Below are positions 55,162-64,000 of a DNA stretch of 64,000 bases, piece after piece; the first letter of the stretch is position 1; each line of letters opens with the position of its first letter. The stretch is from Turnera subulata. Lineage: Eukaryota; Streptophyta; Magnoliopsida; Malpighiales; Passifloraceae. The translations under genes were made by a program, and so were the position numbers. The stretch spans positions 1 through 64,000 of the forward strand of contig JAKUCV010006120.1 in NCBI GenBank assembly GCA_028386065.3. The letters are read 5' to 3'. The notes beneath the pieces are model-generated. The model did not search any database. It was not told where the DNA came from and saw only the letters and a list, made by a program, of their open reading frames with translations.

Positions 55162-56839
55162 GGGTAAATAGCATATATAGGGCCCGTACTATTCCAAAAG
55201 TACCTTTTAGGGGTCTGTACTATTTTCTGCCTCTTTTACGGGTCTGTACTCTTATTTATCGTCCCGTTTAGGGGTCCGGGGCAGCCTCGTAGATGACGTG
55301 GACTGCCCGGCCCGAAGGTGAGGCGCACACGCCCTTTCTTTAGTCAGATTGCAGCGTTTGAGGCGCGTGTCATGTCACGGTGGGCGAAATGTGGCATGTG
55401 GGCCCTAATGTCGCAGTTTTTTATTATTAAAAAATTATTTCTAATTTTTGTAATTCAAATTTCTTTATTAAACCATTAAGGGGAAATTGAAAACAACAAT
55501 TGGAAAAAAATTAAACCCCACTGCCCGATCAACACCCCAAATTAAAGCCCAAATCCAACCCTCGCAAATCCTAACTCTCTCTAGACAAACAAAAATCCTA
55601 AAATTATTTCTCGTTTCTCAAAAAAAATGGCCGGCAAAAATGTTACTTTGTCTGCACTAATGGCAATGTTGGTTGCACTAATGGCAATGTTGGTGGTGAG
55701 CTCCACCATCGCTCAACAACCATCTTCTTCTCCGGCAATCTCGCCGTCCAAGCCTCCCATCACTATTACTACCCCACCTCCTGCCTCTGCTCCCACTACT
55801 CCTCAAGGCATCACCAAGACACCGACGGCCTCCCCTTCCCTATCGATGACCGTCGCAGCACCCTCTCCTACACCGTGACGACTTCTCCTCCCTCGCCAGC
55901 TCTATGGACTCCATCTGAATCTCCGGCTTCGCTTCCTCCCTCCTCGATCTCCCTGACATCGTCCCTGGCTCCTGGCCCTTCTCAGAAAGGCGACATCGTT
56001 TTGGACAAAGCCTCCAGGTCGTGGCTGCTGCTGGCCTGTTCGGCACCGTTTTGGTGTTTTAGGAGCTAGGATGTTCCTTAATTTCCTTTTCCTCTCCCAA
56101 ATCTCTGCCATCGCCTTTGTCCTCTCCCCTTCCAAACTTCGCCTTTTGTTGTTGCCATCCCTTCGAATCGTCGCTGCCAACTGAGCCACACGGATTGGGT
56201 GGAGCAATCGTGGCTGAGAATCCATGAATGTCCCTTCCAATCTTTCCTTCCCTTTGCCAGCCTCCTTTGCAACCACCGAGTCGCCACCCTACAGAACACT
56301 GTTGTTGTCGGCATCATCACCTTTGCTTTAGTAATTCAACGTGTTACCAACACCACTTTCCCTCTTCCAATTTCTCTTCCTGATGGATTTGGTTATTGAA
56401 TGCATATGGATTTGGTTGATTCAATGCGTATTAATGACAGTTCATGGCGAGTGAATTATTCAAAATTGTCAAAAAAAATTAAGCCTCCTTTTCTAATCAG
56501 GTGGTTTTTTTTCCTTTTTTTTTTTTAGTTTGAGTAAAAAATTTTAAAAACTAAATTTTGTATTAAAAAAATTAAAATAATTTTTATAATAAAATATGAC
56601 AATGGGGCCCACAAGTACAACATGTGCATAACACGCGTCTCACGCGCTGCAGTCTGACCGAAAAAAGGGCGAGTGCACCTCACCTTCGGGTTCGGGCAGT
56701 CCACATCATCTACGGGCTGCCCCGGACCCCTAAACAGGACGAAAAATACAAGTACAGACCCGTAAAAGAGATAAAAAATAGTACAGACCCCTAAACGGTA
56801 CTTTTGGAATAGTACGGGCCCTATATATGCTATTTACCC
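55162..56839. mobile_element. Pack-MULE-like element (1678 bp) nested in element E
   Basis: Flanked by a perfect 10-bp duplication ATCAAAGGAA (55152-55161, 56840-56849), the size expected for Mutator-like elements. It has long inverted repeats of about 170-200 bp (55162-55330 and 56640-56839) starting GGGTAAATAGCATATATAGG. No transposase is present. It carries gene-derived sequence (55627-56067). Confidence 0.8.
55627..56067 (+). pseudogene. Captured arabinogalactan-protein-like gene fragment
   Basis: The ORF 55627-55878 (83 aa) starts MAGKNVTLSALMAMLVALMA, a signal peptide likely ending near TIAQQ. A Pro/Ser/Thr/Ala-rich part follows with SPSKPP, TTPPPAS and AAPSPTP. After the stop at 55876 the next frame continues PSPALWTPSESPASLPPSS and a final hydrophobic tail that, across frames, looks like a GPI-anchor signal (KGDIVLDKAS, then a shift to VVAAAGLFGTVLVF ending near 56061). 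This is the architecture of a classical AGP: signal peptide, Pro-rich part, GPI tail. A duplicated LMAMLVA stretch and the frameshifts suggest a decayed copy. Its position inside a Pack-MULE indicates capture. Confidence 0.6.
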
Positions 56840-56849
56840 ATCAAAGGAA

Positions 56850-58632
56850 AGTGAAAGGATGAAGCTTAAGAAAGAGGTCCCATGAATTGCATATGACTTT
56901 GCAAATGCCAAAATGCACTGGCCATAAAAGTGCCATAAACAGCAAAATGCTAATGCGAAGGTTAAGGCATAAAATGAGGGACTCGTACTGAACCAAATCT
57001 AAAAGCTTGCCCAAAAGAGCAGGACCTCTCCATAAACTCACTCAAGCAAAGAAGCTATATTCAACAACAAACAAGCCTGCATAGTGCAAGCAGATAGCAA
57101 AGTGCAAGAAGGCTCCATGGCCCACGCAAGCCTTACGCGTAGGGTGTTAACCTGTAAACCGCACAAAAGGCCAAATGTGGGAAGATGTTCCCCAAAACTT
57201 GACGCCTAGGAAAGGGTCGTTGTTACCCGAGAATAAGGGCTAAATTGTGGTTTGGAAAAACCTAAAAATTTGCACGAATGGCCTTAAAAAGAGTTCTTGG
57301 TACTCAAAAGGAAGAAACCAAACATGGAGCTAGCAAGACTACAAGAGAAATAAAAATAGCGTTGCCATCCAGAAGGCAGGAGCTGATTGCAGAAGCTAAT
57401 AAAGCCATCATAAAAGGAAAAGAGTCCCTGGAGTTCCAAATGAAGCTTCGTGCAGGAACTGTACGTAGTGACCGGTCAAGAACCTCAGAGAAAGAACTGC
57501 AAAGCCATAAAAAGGAGCTAAATAGAAGCCAGAGATACTTCGAAGAAAAGACTAGGAGCTCAAATTCAGACCCAGAAGCCAAGATCTAGGTGCAGAAGCT
57601 CGGGAAGCAGTAAGAAAAATCACAAAGAAGTCATTAAGCGCTCAAAGAATAGAAGCTAAACAAAGCTCATTAGATGCCGGATAGTACAATTTATACTGAA
57701 ATAAGCCAAAAGGCCTATGGCTAGAAAGGAACTCTTACAAATGTAGAGGCTGTTCCGAGTTCCTGCAAAGCCAGAAACTGCTCCGGACCTCTCCAAAAGT
57801 AGAAACTGTCCAAGAATTCTTTTGCGAAGACATGAAGGATTCAAGAACCTACAATTGCCAAAGGGAATCAAAACCCAATTGGAGCTTTAGTGAAGCAACA
57901 TTAAATGATTTCCAACAAGAAATCTAAGAGGTGCTAAAATAAAATGCCAGGAGCTGAAACTAAGTGAAGAAGCTGGGAACTGAGGCTAAGCACAGATGCT
58001 AAAGGAAGAAGCTGAAACTGAGGTTGAACACAGAAGCTGGGAGAAAAGAAGGATCAAATACCCAAAAAATTGGTGACGCTCATAAAAAGAAGCATGAAAA
58101 CCCTACAAGTACCAAATAGAATTTCCAGGATTTCAGCTACACCAAAAAACCAGGAAGGTAGAACCTGAGAGCAGTACCAGGAACTGGAGCCGGGTACTGC
58201 GAAGACGTCATGAGGACCTGATGAGAAATGAACATCAATAGGAGGACCAGAAGAATGAAGTAAAGGCCTATTAAGCCTTAATCCATAAACAACCAAGTAG
58301 ATGCCATGATTTCAGTCATACCAAGACAATGAAAGCAGAGCCTATTGCGTGACAAGAGGACCTGGAACTAGAGACATCAAAGCTATGAGGATGATCCGTC
58401 TTCGAAAAGGAAGCACCTCAAAAGCAGGAACTCCAAATTCAAGTGACGGAGGGACTAAGGATCAAGACGTCCAATTGCTTTAACAACAACTAGCGGTGGA
58501 GAATTGTAGAAACTCGCATCGAGTAATGTAAAGCCTAAAGTGACCCTTCCGAAGCAACCGGCAGGAAGTACGCAAAGGATCGCCGACTATCAAATGCTCG
58601 TGCTCAAAGTGCCCAACCATTTGGGGGACTAA
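56850..58632. other. Internal region of element E, right part
   Basis: Purine-rich, with repeated words (GAAGCTGAAACTGAGG, AGAAGCTGGGA). The ORF at 57278-57589 (103 aa, Lys/Glu/Arg-rich) has no recognisable domain. Confidence 0.4.
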
Positions 58633-58778
58633 TGATATGATATAGCCCAACGGGCTCAAAAAGCCCAATTCCATCAAGTCCAGGCAACCCGAGGCCCAAA
58701 GGAACTCGGCCCACGATCCAAAATTATCACCCTTATCAAATCTAGCTTGAATTAGGCCAGATTTCTCATTTTATATCA
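58633..58778 (+). repeat. 3' LTR of element E, internally deleted
   Basis: It matches both ends of the 5' LTR but lacks about 138 bp between CACCCTTATCAA and ATCTAGC. Confidence 0.75.
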
Positions 58779-58783
58779 ATGCA

Positions 58784-58895
58784 GGCCGCACAAGTCCATA
58801 GAGGAACCCATGCCAAAAGCCTCTTGGTTTGGTTTGCTTCACTTCACTTGCAGCCACCAAGCGCTGGACGGCGGATTCCTGCCGTCCGCTGGTGG
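58784..58895 (-). pseudogene. NPF pseudogene piece upstream of element E
   Basis: On minus: EANQTKRLLAWVPLWTCAA, continuing across the E insertion into CMYSESDTSNS at 51885-51840. The TKRLL..VP(L/I)W motif is typical of the central loop and helix of NPF transporters. The piece is split by element E, whose TSD ATGCA lies within it. Confidence 0.45.
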
Positions 58896-59031
58896 GATTG
58901 ATCATCACCTATAGCTTTTTTTTCTATCCATGTGCATAATTAATTACATTCATAATTTGGTTAGATTAGATAATCTTATATGTATAAATAAATGGAAATT
59001 AAGTAAGTAGCTGCTGGCTATATCTACCACC

Positions 59032-59301
59032 TCAAAAAGGGTATATCCGGTGAAAATGGAGGTTTAAGTCCAACAGAATCATCATGAGAGTTGCAGGATG
59101 ATGAGTGTGAGGAGGAGGAGGAGGAGGAGGGTGATCCTGCGGTTTACATTTGTGCAGCGCTTGCTTAAGGACTTGACAGACCATACCGAAAAGGCTTCCA
59201 TCTGGTTTGCTCTTGTTTATATATAAGGTGCAGTGCAGAAATAAATCCCAGATAAGAATAGCAAGCAACCCGCCCTCATCAGTCGTCATAGTATACCACA
59301 A
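59032..59301 (-). pseudogene. NPF pseudogene piece, possible N-terminal-half exon
   Basis: On minus: YINKSKPDGSLFGMVCQVLK then ALHKCKPQ, reminiscent of the P.GSPLT...QV..AA loop of NPF proteins. The following part is a CTCCTCCTC repeat-derived Pro run. The assignment rests on this one motif and on its position upstream of the other pieces on the same strand. Confidence 0.35.
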
Positions 59302-59394
59302 CAGTAAGTAGCAATACCGCCCACCTAATTAATAATAATTAAACATATTCTGTGATATATCTATCCTTAAAGAAAGCGAGAAGGGGAATATAAC

Positions 59395-59601
59395 TGTTAT
59401 AAATAATATTATTGATGTAGAAGAGATTGAAGAAGAAATGGAGAGGAAGAGAGGAGCAGAAAAATGGCTGGGAAATACTGAGCTCGGGAAATATGGCAGC
59501 ACCATTTTCTTATTCTTTAATCATATATATATACAATGATTGGTATGTATTTGGTATGTATACAATGACATACATACATATACAATACATGTTTTATAAC
59601 A
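59395..59601 (-). repeat. 3' LTR of element D
   Basis: TGTTATAAATAATATT to CATGTTTTATAACA, 207 bp. Its ends match those of C but its middle differs (TACATACATATACAATACATG). Confidence 0.7.
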
Positions 59602-59649
59602 CTCCCCCTTGGATGTCATTGTGTTGTTGGGTAGAATACGCTTTGGGGA

Positions 59650-62150
59650 TACTGCCTCATTAAAAACCTTACCAAGAAAAACCCAGTGGGATAAAAAACT
59701 TGGTGAAGGGAAAAAGAGTGCAGTACGTATTCTACTCCCCCTCATTTTAGCCTCCATTGATTGCTTGATATTATTGCATGCCAATCGTCCTTGTCAGCTT
59801 TTGGTGACGTGTGTTTTGTCTGATCACTTTGATACATCATTGCTTACAGGGTTGACAGCATTATCTTCATAATTTTGCCGTTGGAGCGTCTATCTTGTCA
59901 TCTTGCTTTTGTAGTCCAATGATTTTGTAATATCATGTGTAAAGTTGTAGTTGATGTCCGTCTCAGCTTTATGTGGACTTGAATAAGGGATCTACATCTG
60001 CAAAAATCAACTTTACTCTCTTTCGGGTTTACAGGATTACACATTTGTTATTTCCCGAAGATAAGAGCAAATACATATCTTGCCAATAGGCTTAAATCAA
60101 AAGCTTCAGGCTTTTCATTACAAGCAACACATATTGCACTAAGACGGGGTACTTCAGGACCAGTCTAATAGCACGGTATTTGGAAGCCTCTTCTGGAGTT
60201 TCAATCACTAACCATATAGATATCAACATAAAATTTATTCATACTCAAAAATAATTTAAACTCGATTTAATCTTTGTAATTTCCCGGGAATTAGTTGCTT
60301 CAGGCAACTCGGATCCTTCAGGGATCTTCATGCATATTTCACAACTTATGGATCCATAGTAGGCTGTAAAAACATTCATTAGATGCATTTCTAATTCTTT
60401 TCATATAATGCCAGACTTATCAAAATAATTGCATCCACCACAGGGGAGTATATCTTCTCATAATTAATACCTGGTCATTTGGGTAAAACTTTGTGCCATG
60501 AACCGTGCTTTATATCTCATATTCTTTCCCACACAAATTCCCATTTTATGATCAGTTGAATTTTACACCTTCTAGTGTATGGACTGTAGGTCCGGAAATT
60601 TCTCGCTTCGAGCAAGTCTAACACAGCCTTTAATCATGTTTCTCTATTTTGGCCAATCATACTGCGCCTACATTTGTCAAATGTAGGTTCATGATCCTCA
60701 TTTTAATATTTAGCGCTATAAATTAAAATTGTATTCCGTCGACGGTTATTTCTTGTCGGTTCCATCTTATTCCTGACACTGTAATTGAGATCTCATCATT
60801 CTCATTTATTTCAGGTACCTGAGTTACTTCATGAAATTTATCAACTGTGTCAGAGAATCAACCTCTTCTGGAGGACTTTTAATTCAATCCTCTACTGGAG
60901 GTCTTATTTTCTCACTGGGGCCATCTTATCACTTTTGCTCCTTTTTCTCTATCGAGAATTTCTTTGCTTTTGGAACCGAGTATAATCTATATGGATTCAT
61001 TTGCATACTTATATTGTTCTTCAGGATCATCAAAACAGGAGCATTTGCAGCTGGTATATAGTCACATATTTCAAATAAATATGTCTGGCAAATGACTTAC
61101 TAATCTTCTGCAAATGAATTATTTCTTAGAACTTCAGGTTCATACTAATATTCGAGGATCAAAAATTAAATATTGATAAGTCATTTCAATAATTTCTTGA
61201 TCCAGCTGCTTATTTTCTCTCCCCCTGATGTTGGGTAAAACATCAACTAATAAGCAAATATTGCTATAAATGAATCTCCAACCCCCTGTCATAGATTTCA
61301 ATTATCTTTATAATATATGGAGATACATACCCAAAGTAGATTCCCAATCTTCTTAAGGGACCAATTTCACAACCCTGTGGTGGAGCATTATATAACTCAA
61401 GGTCCGAAGATGAGAGATACTATGTATCTGACCATTAATCAATTAAATGGGGGGGTTCTTATAACATCATGTTGGCTTGATGCACAGTGTTGTTGCATAT
61501 AAAATATCAATTTCTCAAGCAATAATATTTCATCAACAGTCGTGCAATCAATTGTCAATGTTCCCCCAAATTTGTTTAGGTTTATTTCCAATGATATACA
61601 GTCTCTTATTGATGAAATATCCCAGCATTATCTAAACATATAGTCTAGTAACATAAGTAGGGACATGCGCCCGCAAGTGGCATAATAAGTGCGCACTGAT
61701 GCCAACTTTCGTCACACAATAAACCATCTAGTCGATGCATCGTAAAAATTACCTAGATGGTTAACACCGCGGATTGATCAGTCCGCGTTCATGTCCCTGA
61801 ATTATTCTTATACTTGCTGGTGATGCTAGGCCATTCACATCTTAGGAAGGCCGTAAGATAACTTTCGTAGCAAACAAACTCATAGAAATTTATTGATTGT
61901 AAAACTTCTGGTTTTTCAATGAATGATCCAATAAATTTCGTGCATCATTATTGACCCGGGATGGCCCATCCGGTCATGCCAAGCAATAAATCCATGAACC
62001 AACTTCAAGTTGGTGCCAGCTTCAGGCTGCGCAAGCTGTGTATCTAAACACTTAAAATTGCTAGCTCCAGGCTAGTGCATTCCAGCTTCTGACTGGATAT
62101 GTTAAGTTTCAATTGCTCAACTGTTAGCTTCAGGCTGCAATACATGTGTC
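59650..62150 (-). pseudogene. Decayed copia pol in element D
   Basis: Collinear with 41560-43990 in C, with the same GAG-pre-integrase-like and reverse transcriptase-like scraps on minus and many stops. Confidence 0.55.
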
Positions 62151-62342
62151 AATATTGGGTTTATTCATGCCACTCATGTCGAAAAAGATCGGAATTATTG
62201 GACAATAATTAATGCAGTGGCAGACATTTCCAAAAGTAAATCCTCGAGGATCGTAAAGCTTTGGAATTTTCTAAATAATAATATAATCCACCGAAAAATC
62301 TTCTGGATCTTTTCGGGGACACCTGGCTATCTATGCTCAGGC

Positions 62343-62350
62343 TATAAAAT
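62343..62350 (+). promoter_or_regulatory. TATA box for antisense ORF2 (element D)
   Basis: GGCTATAAAATGAGG, 92 bp upstream of the ATG at 62435. Confidence 0.5.
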
Positions 62351-62434
62351 GAGGAAGGATTACATGGGGAGATACAGGAAAACTCATAGATATAGAAAAA
62401 TTCATTAAAGCAGAAAAACTCAACCAAGACAAAA

Positions 62435-62795
62435 ATGCCTTCCCCAGCTACTGTTTTCTTTGTTGAGGGTGCCTCACTAGGCAGAAGAAATAGATTGGCC
62501 TATAGCATGGTAAATGAACAACAAGAGGAATTGCCTAATGATCTGGCGAGAATTCCTCGTTTAGTGTTTGTAGATGAACTATACTCGTCTAGGTTCTTTG
62601 TGACTCCAATGGAAGAGACTTTCAGCAGGAGAGAATCATGGTGTGATTCCACTTCGTTTTCCTCCAACGAATCGGTTTGAAATACCTGGAGAAAACAACA
62701 GGGGTGGTATGTGGTTCTCCTGGAACGACAGTGTTAGGGTCAACATTAATGGTGAGGCTCAGAGTTTTAGGGTTAATGTTGAACCCAACAGATAG
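62435..62795 (+). pseudogene. Antisense ORF2 of element D, internally deleted
   Basis: Begins MPSPATVFFVEGASLGRRNR and follows element C almost exactly to residue 63. 323 bp equivalent to 44396-44718 of C are then missing. Because 323 is not a multiple of three, the frame shifts and ends at 62680. The remainder (GGMWFSWND part) is still readable in another frame to a TAG at 62795. The EEP-like WNCRG and TET motifs are lost. Confidence 0.75.
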
Positions 62796-64000
62796 ATTAT
62801 TTGTTTAAACATATGTATCAGAATCATTCTTCTGTGAATGTTCTCCAGTCATGTATCCGTTTATGGAATAATAATATGCAAGTTTACTTTGAGCCTTTTC
62901 CGTTTATTATCTCATTTACGCCCACAGGCACAAATAATTATACAGTCTTATTCGCTTCAGGGAATAAATCTGAGTCAATTTATTTGGGATCCATAATAAT
63001 TCATTTTATTACTGGGGATGTCTGTACTCACGTAAATACACGATCTTCTAGATCATATTTAAAACATGCGTTCTTCCGGAACATATGCGGATTTATGCTC
63101 TTCTGGAGCGTGTTAATCATTTTTCATTTCGAGACGTCATAATATGTTATATTGACATCCACACATATAATTCTCCCCCTGTGGATGTCAATTTTGCATT
63201 GTCTTCGAGACTAATGCTTTAGGCATTATTCTAAGAAACAATTATAAAGTACTGAAAAGTAAATAAAAATAAATTACAATGCGTAATAATTTAAACTAAA
63301 CATAAAAATAAATTGAATATAAAATAAATTGCTCCTTCAGGGTAAGCAAGTATAATATCCACCTTCTGGTGGTCATATAATTTCCATCTTCTGGTGGTAA
63401 TAGTGTGTATTTTAGATTTTTCTTTGAAGGATCTTCAGGATCTTTTGAACGGTAAGACTTCCAGTCTTCGTTTTATTTTTCTTTTCCCGAGTCTTCGGGA
63501 CTCTTACATTTATTCTTTCAGACTATTCTCATTTAAATGCATTTTCGCATTTAATGCCCATTATAAATTTCTTCCAGAAATTTTAAGAGCCTCAAATTCA
63601 AATAACATAATATAATAAGTAAATGCTTAATTAAAATAAATAAGCAAGGGGCCTATAATAAATTACCCCAAGTAAAAATAAATGACAGAAAATTAAATGA
63701 TGGGCCTAGTATGAGCCCATATTAAGCATAAAATTAAAGGCAAGGTAATTAAATACAATGGGCCCTTTTATAGCCCAATTAAAAATAAATGCCTGAAAAT
63801 TAAATGCGATGGGCCTTTTTATTAATTAGCCCAATAAAAATTAAATTGCTAAAAAAAAAAAAAAATGCAATGGGCCCATAGCGAACCCACTAAAAATTAA
63901 ATTGCAGCAAAATAAAAGCGATGGGCATTATACAAGCCCAATTCAAAATGTAAAGAAATAGGCGGCTTAGCCGGCCATTATGGGCCTTTCATGAGCCCAA

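Larger units (their letters stand above)
51886..58778 (+). mobile_element. LARD-type retrotransposon E, no gag-pol
   Basis: Flanked by TSD ATGCA (51881-51885, 58779-58783). The 5' LTR is 51886-52169 (284 bp). The 3' LTR is 58633-58778 (146 bp), with about 138 bp missing from its middle. After the 5' LTR comes TTGGTTCCGTTGCCGGGAAC, close to the TGGCGCCGTTGCCGG primer site of Athila/Tat-type gypsy elements. TTTGGGGGACTAA precedes the 3' LTR. The internal 6.5 kb has no recognisable retroviral domain. It is purine-rich and repetitive (AGAAGC, GGAGCTG words), with nested elements. Confidence 0.8.
60099..63503. repeat. Mini-palindromes, arm-TTCNG-arm, in element D
   Basis: Examples: AAAAGC-TTCAG-GCTTTT (60099), AGTTGC-TTCAG-GCAACT (60293), GATCC-TTCAG-GGATC (60312), CCTC-TTCTG-GAGG (60862), CCTC-TACTG-GAGG (60889), GAAC-TTCAG-GTTC (61129), AAAAC-TTCTG-GTTTT (61901), GATC-TTCTA-GATC (63042), GTTC-TTCCG-GAAC (63070), GCTC-TTCTG-GAGC (63097) and GAGTC-TTCGG-GACTC (63489). 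Several are shared with C with changed centres; others are private to D. Confidence 0.7.
59395..64000 (-). mobile_element. Ty1/copia-type element D, minus strand, right end outside window
   Basis: The left (3') LTR is 59395-59601, followed by CTCCCCCTTGG as in element C. The internal sequence is collinear with C from 59602 to 64000, including pol scraps, the antisense ORF2 and the mini-palindromes. The second LTR is not in the window. Confidence 0.75.

Overview
This is nuclear DNA from a flowering plant, most likely a dicot. It holds intron-bearing plant genes (a ubiquitin-RUB fusion and a DUF1475 membrane-protein gene), TATA-box promoters, AT-rich spacers, and a dense layering of plant LTR retrotransposons and DNA transposons. 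Everything was read by eye and no database was searched.

Layout. 1-13893 is a retrotransposon nest. A decayed Ty3/gypsy chromovirus (element G, 6653-13893, 3' LTR 10921-13893) is interrupted in gag by a non-autonomous LTR element on the minus strand (A, 287-6652). A's left LTR is itself cut by the end of another LTR (1-286). 13894-15943 looks like an older LTR remnant. 16405-17997 is a hAT-type element with a perfect 8-bp target duplication. 18705-24903 holds a DUF1475 gene (21719-24903, eight exons) preceded by a decayed partial copy of its first four exons. 26948-27235 is a fragment resembling a DRM DNA methyltransferase. 27461-40886 is a foldback element with a telomere-like palindromic centre, split by an 11.8-kb block of three LTRs (28524-40357, element B plus an extra LTR). 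41301-47214 is a Ty1/copia-type element (C) with 211-bp LTRs and a perfect TSD. 48734-49900 is the ubiquitin-RUB gene, followed by a decayed echo of its last exon. 50887-59301 is an NPF (NRT1/PTR) transporter pseudogene broken by a TRIM-like element and a LARD (E, 51886-58778) that itself hosts a Pack-MULE with an arabinogalactan-protein-like fragment. 59395-64000 is a second copia-type element (D) related to C.

Most unusual signal. Elements A and B (gypsy-type LTRs) and C and D (copia-type) all carry, antisense to their own transcription, members of one protein family of about 227 aa. Its C-terminal half resembles the start of a LINE endonuclease domain (WNCRG ... TET ... GGMWFSW). The protein is conserved between A/B and C while codon third positions have diverged widely, which suggests selection on the protein. 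Each copy has a TATA box upstream. A and B carry a second antisense ORF encoding a 125-aa basic, possibly nuclear protein. C and D also contain dozens of short palindromes built as arm-TTCNG-arm. The gypsy-type LTRs share hairpins, GGGAT-N4-ATCCC arrays and a 76-nt exon-like block.

How the parts may work together. A, B and G share LTR ends (TGTAACA...GGGGCGTTTCA) and polypurine regions, so G-type elements may have mobilised A and B. The ordinary expressed host genes appear to be the ubiquitin-RUB gene and the DUF1475 gene.
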